From JAEUMY01 sp031394355 (lineage in GTDB: Bacteria; Pseudomonadota; Gammaproteobacteria; Burkholderiales; Usitatibacteraceae): a stretch of DNA of 32,309 nt. The stretch is from the NCBI GenBank assembly GCA_031394355.1, contig JANNSU010000092.1:1-32309 (forward strand). Reading direction: 5' to 3'. Both the position numbers and the translations under genes were made by a program. Below, in pieces: positions 24,830-31,808 of this stretch (within the stretch, counting starts at the first letter, position 1; every line of letters begins with the position of its first letter). The notes under the pieces were generated by a model. That model ran no database searches. It saw only the letters and a list, made by a program, of their open reading frames with translations, and had not been told where the DNA came from.

Positions 24830-27649
24830 TCAATCCTCTGCATCCTTGACGAAACGGATGCCGCGTTCATCGCGCACAAATCCGGCTGATTCCAGCGTCC
24901 CGTCGCCGCCTGCCTCGCCACCGGCTGCCATCAACGCATCGCTGGTGTCCTCGCTGGGCAGCGGCGGGGCATGCGTCGAGGGGGCCGCGGTGGCCGGTGC
25001 GCCTTCCGGGCGGAATTTGGTGACCTGCTTCCAGGATCGCGCCAGCGCGTCCGCAAAAATCAGCAACAGATCGCCCTGCCGGCCGAGGCGCAGCGCGTGG
25101 TCGATGGCCTCCTGCTCGTCGGGGATGATGTCGATCTGGCTGTCCTGGACCCCCCTGGCACGGAGCACCCCGGCGATCATGTTCGGCACCTCGTCACTCG
25201 CACGGCCGCGGAGGCCATCGTCGCGACGGCAGACGTAATGATCGAAGCGACCCGCCACCTTTTCGGCGATGGCGACAATGTCTTCGTCCCGCCGGTCGCC
25301 CGGGCCGGCAACGACGATCAGCCGTCGGCCGGGTACATCCAGCCGCTCGGCAAGGTCGGCCATCACGCCGACCGCATGGGCGTTGTGGGCGTAGTCGAAG
25401 ATCACCTTGAACGGATGCTCGTCATAGACGTTCATGCGCCCGGGCGCCTGGAAGAAGGTGGTATCGAAGGTGCGCAATCCGGTACGGATCGCATCCAGCT
25501 TGATACCCATCGAAAACGCGATGGCAGCGGCGAACATGGCGTTTTGCACGTTGTGCATGGCGCGGCCTTCAAGCGTGGCGGGAATCAGATGCGTCCACAT
25601 CAGCGGCAGGTGTGCGCCCTTGTCGTACAGCGCAATCATGTGGCCGTTCACGCCCGCCTCCAGTGCGCAAGCGCGGCCGCCTGCTCGGATATGCTCGCGC
25701 ACCAGCTTGTGGTTCGGATTCATCGTCACGTAGCAGATGTGCTTCGCATCCGTGTCGGCACTCATCTTGATCACGTTCGAATCGTCGGCGTTGAGCACCG
25801 CGCACTCCTTGGCCACCTCGACGACAATCCGTTTCACTTCCGCCAGCTGCTCCAGCGTGTCGATGCCCTTCATGCCCAGATGGTCGGCCGCCACGTTCAA
25901 GACCGCACCCACGTCGATGAACGGCACACCCATGCCGGCACGCAGCAAGCCGCCGCGAGCGATCTCGAGCACTGCGAAATCGATTGTCGGATCCGCCAGC
26001 ACCATGCGGGTGGCCACCGGCCCCGTCATGTCGCCCTCCACCGTCCGCTGGCCGTCGATGTAAACACCGTCCGTGGTGGTGAGCCCCGGCGTCATGCCCG
26101 CCATCTTGGCGATGTGCGCCATCATGCGCGACGTGGTGGTCTTGCCGTTGGTGCCGGTAATGGCGCAGATCGGCACGCGCGAGCGCGTACCCGGCGGGAA
26201 CAGCATGTCGACCACCGGCCCGGCTGCATCGCGTGGCTTGCCCTCCGAGGGCGCCACGTGCATGCGGAACCCTGGCGCGGCATTGACTTCACAGATGCCG
26301 CCGCCAATCTGCTTGTAACTCTTCGTGATATCGGAAATCAGAAAATCGACGCCGCCCACATCAAGGCCGATGGCCACCACGGCGCGCACGGCCATGTCGC
26401 GGTTATCCGGGTGAATGATGTCGGTGACATCCGTGGCGGTGCCGCCGGTAGAGAGGTTCGCAGTTGAGCGGAGCATCACGACCTGATCCTTGGCGGGCAC
26501 GGATTCCGCCGTCAGGTTGACGCGGGCCAGCATCATCTCTGCCTGCTCGTCCAGCTCGATGCGCGTCATGACTTTTTCATGCCCGACGCCGCGGCGCGGA
26601 TCCTGATTGACCAGGTCGATGAGTTGCTTCACCGTCGCGACCCCATCGCCCACCACATGCCCCGGTGTGCGCCGGGTGGCGGCAACCAGCTCCCCATTGA
26701 CCACCAGCAGCCGGTGATCCGCGCCTTCCAGGTAGGTTTCGACAATGACCGACGATGACTCCGCCTTGGCCAGCTCGTACCCTTGCCGGACGGACTCGTC
26801 ATCCATCAGCCGCACGGAGATGCCGCGCCCATGGTTGCCGTTGTAAGGCTTCGTGACGACCGGGAATCCCAGCCGGTGCGCCGCCCCCACCGCACGATCA
26901 GCCGTGCGCACCAGGCGCTGCTGTGGCACCGGCAGACCGATGGCCGCGAGAATCTTGTTGGTCTCTTCCTTGTCCTGCGCGAGCTCTACCGCAATGTAGC
27001 TGGTGCGGCCGGTGATGGTCGCCTGGATCCGCTGCTGGTGCTTGCCGTGCCCCAATTGAATCAGCGATTGCTCGTTCATGCGAAACCATGGAATATCGCG
27101 CGCCTCCGCCGCCTTCACGAGCGACGCTGTCGATGGGCCCAGTGCACTGCGCTGCGCGTAGCGGATGTACTCGTCGCGCGCCTTGGGCCAGTCCCAGTCT
27201 GCCGGTACCGTGCCAGGGGGACGGATGCTCTCAGGCAGAAGCGAACACAACAACTTGAGTGCCAGCTCGCCTGCCTCGATGCCTTCGTCGCGCTGCGCAT
27301 ACTCGTATACCACGCTGTAGATGCCGGGCCTGTCGGTGCTGCGGGTCTTGCCGAAGGTGACATCCTCCCCCGCCACATTCTGCAATTCGATCGCGACATG
27401 TTCAAACACATGTCCCAGCCAGGTGCCTTCGTCTTCAAGCATGCGGCGGATGAGCCCGCCTGGCTCGCGATAGCTGCAGCCATGCTCCTGCAATGTCGGG
27501 AGCGCCTCGACCAGCTTCATCACATAGGTGATACCGAGTTTTGCGGTGGGCCAGTTTTCGAGTTCGCCCAGGTCAAGCTCCAGCCGAATGACCGGAAAAT
27601 GGGCATACAGCGACGGGCCGACAAACACCGAACGATCAAGAATGCGCAT
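24830..27649 (-). CDS. cphA: Cyanophycin synthetase
   Basis: 939 aa. Makes multi-L-arginyl-poly-L-aspartate, a nitrogen storage polymer, from Asp, Arg and ATP. N-terminal domain at 1-160, ATP-grasp at about 220-480 (GFPVVTKPYNGNHGRGISV near 261-279; GVDFLI and GGGICEVNAAPGFRMH near 433-464) for Asp addition, and a Mur-ligase module from about 490 (P-loop GTNGKTTT, 499-506; ARGGLLRAG; VIFDYAHNAHAV) for Arg addition. The core ends near residue 885; a further 55 Ala/Pro/Gly-rich residues make it longer than typical. ATG at 27649 has GGGAGA upstream. It sits between cyanophycinase and a second Mur-ligase gene on the same strand. Confidence 0.96.
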   Translation of the reverse strand: MRILDRSVFVGPSLYAHFPVIRLELDLGELENWPTAKLGITYVMKLVEALPTLQEHGCSYREPGGLIRRMLEDEGTWLGHVFEHVAIELQNVAGEDVTFGKTRSTDRPGIYSVVYEYAQRDEGIEAGELALKLLCSLLPESIRPPGTVPADWDWPKARDEYIRYAQRSALGPSTASLVKAAEARDIPWFRMNEQSLIQLGHGKHQQRIQATITGRTSYIAVELAQDKEETNKILAAIGLPVPQQRLVRTADRAVGAAHRLGFPVVTKPYNGNHGRGISVRLMDDESVRQGYELAKAESSSVIVETYLEGADHRLLVVNGELVAATRRTPGHVVGDGVATVKQLIDLVNQDPRRGVGHEKVMTRIELDEQAEMMLARVNLTAESVPAKDQVVMLRSTANLSTGGTATDVTDIIHPDNRDMAVRAVVAIGLDVGGVDFLISDITKSYKQIGGGICEVNAAPGFRMHVAPSEGKPRDAAGPVVDMLFPPGTRSRVPICAITGTNGKTTTSRMMAHIAKMAGMTPGLTTTDGVYIDGQRTVEGDMTGPVATRMVLADPTIDFAVLEIARGGLLRAGMGVPFIDVGAVLNVAADHLGMKGIDTLEQLAEVKRIVVEVAKECAVLNADDSNVIKMSADTDAKHICYVTMNPNHKLVREHIRAGGRACALEAGVNGHMIALYDKGAHLPLMWTHLIPATLEGRAMHNVQNAMFAAAIAFSMGIKLDAIRTGLRTFDTTFFQAPGRMNVYDEHPFKVIFDYAHNAHAVGVMADLAERLDVPGRRLIVVAGPGDRRDEDIVAIAEKVAGRFDHYVCRRDDGLRGRASDEVPNMIAGVLRARGVQDSQIDIIPDEQEAIDHALRLGRQGDLLLIFADALARSWKQVTKFRPEGAPATAAPSTHAPPLPSEDTSDALMAAGGEAGGDGTLESAGFVRDERGIRFVKDAED

Positions 27650-27732
27650 GGGGTCTCCCTGTGGACCTGTGCTCAGGTTTGCGTGGTGCCTTTCGGCATT
27701 CTATTGAGGATTCCAGAATTCATTACAAAGTT

Positions 27733-27820
27733 CGTCGCCCCGGCGAAAGCCGGGGTCCAGCGGCTTTCGGTCGAACGACACTGGGGCGAAGCATGCCTTC
27801 GCGCCTTCGGCGGGACGACA
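27733..27820. repeat. Intergenic double-hairpin repeat family B, copy 2
   Basis: Hairpins CCCCGGC-GAAA-GCCGGGG (27738-27755), GCGAAG/CTTCGC (27786-27802) and CGCC/GGCG (27802-27812). The linker matches copy 1 at 4424-4500. It occupies the cyanophycinase-cphA gap. Confidence 0.7.
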
Positions 27821-27948
27821 ATGATCTGTCGTGAATTGCGGAAACATCAATAATGCGGGCAATACAGGTATCGCGCTCCTGTCAAGGCAGCAGCCCCGCG
27901 TCGCAGAAGTCATGCAGCCGCTCAACACGGTTACCCGAAATCTGACCG

Positions 27949-28782
27949 TCAACGCCTTTCCAGCACGCCCGCACTCGCCTTGCGGCTGTGCAGGTTGTAG
28001 GTGGCGCCCGCCACAAGAATGTGCAATTGGATCCCCAGCATGCACACCGGCTCACCCTCCTCCACATACGCCATTGACGAAAACGTCATGCCGGACGCAT
28101 CCACCACCGTGATGGCACCGCTGCCCACGACTTCGAGCTCGTTTTCCGGGCCGATGAAGGCTGCAGTGTCTTCATCCAGGCCGAGCCCGTGTGCAAAAGG
28201 GTTGTAGGCCAGCGCGGCAAGCAGGCGTCCGAGACGATCGCGTTGACGAAAGTGCTGATCGATGATGAAGCGGTTGGTCAACCCCAAACCCGGCGCCAGC
28301 CGCGCGGCACCCGCAATCGGGCTGTGCCCTTCCTCGCCATACGCAATCATGTGCTCGGAAATGAAAGCCGCACCGGCGCTGGTGCCCGCCACATGGACGC
28401 CGGCAGCATTCATCTGACGCAGCGACTTCGCCACCGACGTGCCGCCCAGAATGGTGGACAGGCGGAGTTGATTGCCCCCGGTGAGAAAAACGCCAGTGGC
28501 CGATTCAAGATGGGCGATGCGCCCCTTCTCCTCGCAATCGCGACGCGTGTCAAAACCCATGGCCTCGACGTGCGCAGCACCCAACTCTGCGAATATTCGC
28601 TCATACCGTGCGCCGGTATCCGGTGCCTGACTGGCTGTGGGAATGACCACGATGTTGGCATCGTCACCACCGGCAAGCGTGACAAAGCGCGCAAGGATCT
28701 CGCGCGAATTTTCCTTCTCTTCAGCGCCACCGATGGGGATGATGTATCCGCGCTCGGTGCCGTGTGCGACTTTACTGGGCAT
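27949..28782 (-). CDS. cphB: Cyanophycinase
   Basis: 277 aa, peptidase S51 family serine hydrolase that cuts cyanophycin into beta-Asp-Arg dipeptides. Motifs: IPIGGAEEKE at the start, VFLTGGNQLRL (98-108) and the nucleophile motif GTSAGAAF with Ser135. ATG at 28782 is preferred; a GTG at 28815 would add 11 residues. Neither has a strong ribosome site. It is the first gene of the cyanophycin cluster, 299 bp upstream of cphA, so synthesis and breakdown genes lie together and face the same way. No signal peptide, so it acts in the cytoplasm on stored granules. One palindrome copy (28589-28600) reads R-I-F-A. Confidence 0.93.
   Translation of the reverse strand: MPSKVAHGTERGYIIPIGGAEEKENSREILARFVTLAGGDDANIVVIPTASQAPDTGARYERIFAELGAAHVEAMGFDTRRDCEEKGRIAHLESATGVFLTGGNQLRLSTILGGTSVAKSLRQMNAAGVHVAGTSAGAAFISEHMIAYGEEGHSPIAGAARLAPGLGLTNRFIIDQHFRQRDRLGRLLAALAYNPFAHGLGLDEDTAAFIGPENELEVVGSGAITVVDASGMTFSSMAYVEEGEPVCMLGIQLHILVAGATYNLHSRKASAGVLERR
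28589..28600. repeat. Dispersed palindrome GCGAATATTCGC, in cyanophycinase gene
   Basis: 12-bp core flanked by T on both sides. Reads E-R-I-F-A-E. The only copy in the cyanophycin cluster. Confidence 0.88.
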
Positions 28783-28869
28783 GGCAGGTGCGTTATAGGG
28801 GTTCTGATGACGCACATCATGCCATTGTCTTGATTTGCTGCCGACATCGCGCTGAAATGGGCTGCAATG

Positions 28870-29040
28870 CTAGCCGTGGTGCAGTGGGGAGTTGAATGCG
28901 CCCTTGTCATAGCCCGCTTCCATGATGGTGCCGAGGCTGTCGGTGGTGCGAGTGCGACGGTTGAGGCCGTCGTAGGTTTGGTTGGTGACGTTGCTGTTGG
29001 CGTCCGTCTCGGTGAGGACATTGCCCAATCTGGCGACCGT
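28870..29040 (-). pseudogene. Rhs/YD-repeat remnant
   Basis: On the minus strand the translation VLTETDANSNVTNQTYDGLNRRTRTTDSLGTIMEAGYD is unmistakable YD-repeat sequence (one repeat and a half), without start or natural end. It is a displaced internal piece of an Rhs-type gene. The 3' end of an Rhs gene lies at 31796-32308 on the same strand, 2.8 kb away. Confidence 0.75.
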
Positions 29041-29143
29041 GTCATTCCGAATAAGCACCGTCGGTTCCTGCGCTAGGTACAATCCATTGATAAAATCGGT
29101 GAGCAAGACTAGGAAGTCCTGCTGCGCACCATCTATGCCCTTT

Positions 29144-29174
29144 TTGTCAAAGGTCTGGCGCGCCAGACTATTAG
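29144..29174 (+). promoter_or_regulatory. Promoter/operator of the VapBC pair
   Basis: TTGTCA (29144-29149) is a near-consensus -35. A perfect 16-bp palindrome GTCTGGCGCGCCAGAC (29153-29168) fills the spacer, and AT-rich ACTATTAG follows as a weak -10. The antitoxin ATG is 18 bp beyond the palindrome. This is the layout expected for autorepression by the VapBC complex. Confidence 0.55.
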
Positions 29175-29185
29175 TGAGGTGAACC

Positions 29186-29419
29186 ATGAATGCCGTCGTG
29201 ATTGAACACGTGAAGGTCAGCGAACTGCCCGAGGACTGGCGCTCACGGCTGCGGGCCGCAGCCAATGCGCACGTGACCGTGCGTATCGAGGAAGAAGCCG
29301 AATCGGGTGACGTAGCTATAGAAAATGCCGAGAATCCCTTGTTCGGGATGTGGCAAGACCGCGAAGAGATGGCCAACGTCGAAGCCTACGTACGCAAGCT
29401 GCGTGCGCCCCGCTTCTGA
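29186..29419 (+). CDS. vapB: VapB-type antitoxin
   Basis: 77 aa. The N-terminal half (VSELPEDWRSRLRAAANAHVTVRIEEE) should be the DNA-binding and dimer part; the C-terminal half NPLFGMWQDREEMANVEAYVRKLRAPRF matches the toxin-binding tails of antitoxins paired with PIN toxins. GAGG stands 6 nt before the ATG. The toxin gene begins 8 nt after its stop. Confidence 0.85.
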   Translation: MNAVVIEHVKVSELPEDWRSRLRAAANAHVTVRIEEEAESGDVAIENAENPLFGMWQDREEMANVEAYVRKLRAPRF

Positions 29420-29427
29420 CTTCCTTC

Positions 29428-29808
29428 ATGATCCTGATCGACTCGGATGTCTTGATCTGGCTCACGCGCGGGCATGTCGGGGCCGAGGCGCGGTTGGCGC
29501 AGACCAGCCCTTGGCAAATTTCAACGATTACGTATCTGGAACTCGCCCAGGGATGTCGCAGCAAGGTCGAGTTGCAACGCGTCAAGCGCGGGCTCTCCGT
29601 AAAGCAGACGAAGATTCTTCCGCTGACGCCGGCGATCTCGGAACGGGCGATGACACTCATCGATGCACATGCACTTGCAGACGGCTTGCAATTGGCGGAT
29701 GCCTTGATCGCGGCCACGGCGTTGGAGCATGGTCTTACACTGCTGACTGGCAACACCAGGCATTTCGCGGCGGTCGAAGCGCTCAAGATTGAGCGGTTTC
29801 AGCCGTGA
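29428..29808 (+). CDS. vapC: VapC-type PIN-domain ribonuclease toxin
   Basis: 126 aa, PIN fold. MILIDSDVLIW gives the first acidic residues (Asp5, Asp7), YLELAQG the Glu (38), and LADALIAATA the Asp (91), with TGNTRHF in place of the common TxNxxDF. VapC toxins are Mg2+-dependent endoribonucleases cutting tRNA or rRNA; the target here is unknown. The ATG at 29428 is used because the PIN fold starts there; the frame is open upstream inside vapB. No truncation is seen. Confidence 0.9.
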   Translation: MILIDSDVLIWLTRGHVGAEARLAQTSPWQISTITYLELAQGCRSKVELQRVKRGLSVKQTKILPLTPAISERAMTLIDAHALADGLQLADALIAATALEHGLTLLTGNTRHFAAVEALKIERFQP

Positions 29809-30180
29809 AGTTGTCGACGATGCATCGGCGTCAATCTGAATGCTGTACCGGCGCGGGCCAGAACCCATTCCCGAATTCATCAGATTTCGCGAACGGCAGT
29901 CGCGATGCAGAGCGGCGGTAGGTAACCCGCACCGGCTTTATTTCTGGGTAACGTCCGGGCGGAGCCCGGTGGAGAGGTGAACGTCTTGGTGCCCTCGCCT
30001 GCGTGCGAATATTCGCACTGCCAGACTCGACGACAGCAAGCCATTGACGAAATCACACCCAACCCGTAAAACTCACCATTGAGTCGGCGCGGCGCGCACT
30101 CTGATCAGCAGCGAGCGAGCGGGTATTGCGCTCACATTGATCATCGAGCTGGCACCTGCGAGACACATTTGGAGAAGGTC
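29809..30180. other. Non-coding gap between two toxin-antitoxin pairs
   Basis: 372 bp with no convincing gene on either strand. It holds a small GC hairpin CCGGGC-GGA-GCCCGG (29955-29969) and one full palindrome copy (30004-30017). The antitoxin that follows has GGAG six nt before its ATG. Confidence 0.5.
30004..30017. repeat. Dispersed palindrome TGCGAATATTCGCA, intergenic
   Basis: Full 14-bp palindrome between the two toxin-antitoxin pairs. Confidence 0.9.
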
Positions 30181-30429
30181 ATGACAACACTGGAACTGAA
30201 GTTGAATCTGCCGGAGCGCTTGGCTCAGGATGCTGCGCAGATGGGATTGCTGAACCCGGAGAGTCTGCAAGCCTTGTTGCGAGAGGCTGTCCGCAGTCGG
30301 CGGATTGCTCAATTGGCACAGGCTCGCCAACGTGTTGCGGAAGCAGGTATCACCCCGATGAGCCTCGATGAGATTCAAGAGGAAGTGGATGCTGTCCGCG
30401 CGGAGCAGCGGGACAAGGCTGCGCGCTGA
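30181..30429 (+). CDS. Antitoxin of a PIN-toxin pair (type II)
   Basis: 82 aa. MTTLELKLNLPERLAQDAAQMGLLNPESLQALLREAVRSRR looks like a ribbon-helix or helix-type DNA-binding N-terminus, and ITPMSLDEIQEEVDAVRAEQR is the usual C-terminus of antitoxins that precede COG1569/TIGR00305-type PIN proteins. GGAG lies 6 nt before the ATG. Its TGA overlaps the ATG of the toxin gene (ATGA-like TGATG), so translation is coupled. Confidence 0.82.
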   Translation: MTTLELKLNLPERLAQDAAQMGLLNPESLQALLREAVRSRRIAQLAQARQRVAEAGITPMSLDEIQEEVDAVRAEQRDKAAR

Positions 30430-30850
30430 TGCGCGTGGTGTTGGACACGAACATCGTTGCCTCAGGCATTTTTGGGGTGGCAATCCGGCTCGATTGCTCG
30501 ATGCTGCGCAAAGCGGGGAAATCGAGTTGTTTACCAGTCGCCGTTTGCTTGCAGAGCTCGTCCGCATTCTTCCGCGTCCAAAGTTTGCACGTGCCGTTGC
30601 GGCTTCAGGGCTGTCGATTGAAGAGTTGGTGCTTGGCTATGCTGCGCTCGCAACTGTAGTGCAGCCCGTTGCGATTGAGGCAACCATCGCCGCCGATCCC
30701 GAAGACGACCAGGTGCTTGCCTGTGCATTGGCCGCCCGAGTGGACCTTATCGTGTCGGGTGACAAGCATCTTCACAGCTTGGGTGGATCGTTTCAAGGCA
30801 TCAGGATCGTCCGGCCTGCAGAGGCGGTGGCACTGCTGGAGGCGAATTAA
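30429..30850 (+). pseudogene. PIN-domain toxin (TIGR00305 type) interrupted by a -1 frameshift
   Basis: The first 15 residues (MRVVLDTNIVASGIF) are in one frame. The rest (WGGNPARLLDAAQSGEIELFTSRRLLAEL and on to DPEDDQVLACALAARVDLIVSGDKHLHSLG..) is in the -1 frame. The join is at 30469-30477, a run of five T and four G. Adding one T restores the family's usual 'GxxWGGNPARLL'. All PIN acidic residues are present across the two frames. Explanations: a real inactivating deletion, a sequencing error in the homopolymer, or slippage (tRNA-Phe on TTT can re-pair with TTT after a -1 slip). The antitoxin upstream is intact. Confidence 0.8.
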
Positions 30851-30899
30851 CTAATCCGTCGGATCCACGAAGGGACTGACTTAAGCAAGATCATCTGGT

Positions 30900-30913
30900 T
30901 GCGAATATTCGCA
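30900..30913. repeat. Dispersed palindrome TGCGAATATTCGCA, left of transposase element
   Basis: Full 14-bp palindrome 11 bp outside the tandem repeat that borders the Y1 transposase unit. Confidence 0.9.
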
Positions 30914-30924
30914 AGTGGTAGTCA

Positions 30925-30956
30925 GAGAATATTGGGGACAGAGAATATTGGGGACA
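30925..30956. repeat. Tandem 16-bp direct repeat at the transposase border
   Basis: GAGAATATTGGGGACA twice in tandem. The second copy forms the start of the left inverted repeat of the transposase unit, so the first copy looks like a duplicated end. Confidence 0.8.
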
Positions 30957-30964
30957 GACCACCA

Positions 30965-31696
30965 TTATTCCCCTCCTTCAAGCAGCGATAGCTGCCCCGC
31001 GTCCTCATTCTCCCGCATCTTGGGCCGCCCTGCTTTCCCCCTCGCTGCCCGCCTGCCCAGTGCTGCCGCAATCTCTGCTTGGAACTTCTGGCTGCCGAGC
31101 GCGTAGTTGCCATTGGTGGCCTTGCGTATGTCCTCGATGGTCTCAGGGTCCATGTGGGCCTTGAAGAGTGCGCGGTAGTTCTCCAACCGTTCTGCCTCTG
31201 AGCGCCCCACCCGCAGGTATTGCTCGTGCGGGGTGATGAGGTCGCTCGCCTTGCCTTCGCCATTGGTGGAATAGCTGGACCAGCGATAGTGCCGGGGATG
31301 GGTGACCATGCCGGCGCGGACGGGATTGAGCTCGATGTAGCGATAGCAGGCGAGGACATAGTCTTCGGTCTGGGTGAGGCAGGAGCGGAAGCGACCTTCC
31401 CAGAGCGTTCCGGTGCGGACGTTGACCCGGTTGACGTACTGGACATAGCGCTGGCCCAAGTGCTTCATCATGCGCCCGGCGCTGTCGGCCTCTCTGGGTG
31501 TCAGCAGCAAGTGGACATGGTTGGTCATCAGCACGAAGGCGTGGATGTCGCAGCCGAATTCTTGCGAATATTCGCGTAGGTAGTGCAGATAGAACTGGTA
31601 GTCGTCTTCAGCGAAGAAGCAGGTGGAGCGGTTCACGCCGCGCTGGATGATGTGCCAGGGGATGCCAGCGATGGCGAGGCGGGGGCGGCGGGGCAT
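30965..31696 (-). CDS. REP-associated tyrosine transposase (RAYT, Y1/IS200-like)
   Basis: 243 aa, apparently complete. HUH motif MTNHVHLLL (His60, His62) and the catalytic Tyr region CYRYIELNPVRAGMV (probably Tyr120) are intact. The opening MPRRPRLAIAGIPWHIIQRGVNR is typical of this group, and the C-terminus has a basic tail (GRRAARGKAGRPK). These single-strand transposases are usually single-copy domesticated genes that act on REP-type palindromes rather than selfish ISs. One palindrome copy is inside the gene (31564-31575), with two more beside it. The ends of the unit look inverted rather than like the subterminal hairpins of IS200. Confidence 0.92.
   Translation of the reverse strand: MPRRPRLAIAGIPWHIIQRGVNRSTCFFAEDDYQFYLHYLREYSQEFGCDIHAFVLMTNHVHLLLTPREADSAGRMMKHLGQRYVQYVNRVNVRTGTLWEGRFRSCLTQTEDYVLACYRYIELNPVRAGMVTHPRHYRWSSYSTNGEGKASDLITPHEQYLRVGRSEAERLENYRALFKAHMDPETIEDIRKATNGNYALGSQKFQAEIAAALGRRAARGKAGRPKMRENEDAGQLSLLEGGE
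31564..31575. repeat. Dispersed palindrome GCGAATATTCGC, in transposase gene
   Basis: 12-bp core with T left and G right. Reads R-E-Y-S-Q in the transposase. Confidence 0.88.
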
Positions 31697-31716
31697 GGAC
31701 AGCCTCTTTGCGGGGG

Positions 31717-31730
31717 TGCGAATATTCGCA
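31717..31730. repeat. Dispersed palindrome TGCGAATATTCGCA, upstream of transposase
   Basis: Full 14-bp palindrome 21 bp before the transposase ATG, inside the element; it could act as its operator. Confidence 0.9.
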
Positions 31731-31780
31731 TGGAGGCAGTCTAGCAGGAAATAATTGTGGTCTGTCCCCTATTATTGCGC

Positions 31781-31808
31781 AAAAAAGCCACCCGATCAGG
31801 GGTGGCTT
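31781..31808 (-). terminator. Rho-independent terminator overlapping the Rhs stop codon
   Basis: 9-bp perfect stem AAGCCACCC / GGGTGGCTT followed on the minus strand by six T. The TGA stop of the Rhs frame lies in the loop. Confidence 0.85.

Larger units (their letters stand above)
30944..31776 (-). mobile_element. REP-associated Y1 transposase unit with inverted ends
   Basis: The gene is enclosed by imperfect inverted repeats: left 30944-30971 and right 31748-31776 share GGGGACAGACCAC and ATTATT in inverted orientation. The unit also contains the TAA stop of the transposase inside its left end. A full copy of the palindrome lies just inside the right end (31717-31730). Confidence 0.75.

Noticed and set aside
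24604..24921. Small open frame with SLVGVGA repeats
   Set aside because: It arises from the 21-bp tandem repeat in frame, starts inside cphA and lacks a ribosome site.
24971..26467. Long open frame opposite cphA
   Set aside because: Composition is His/Arg-rich and motif-free; cphA motifs cover the same region on the other strand.
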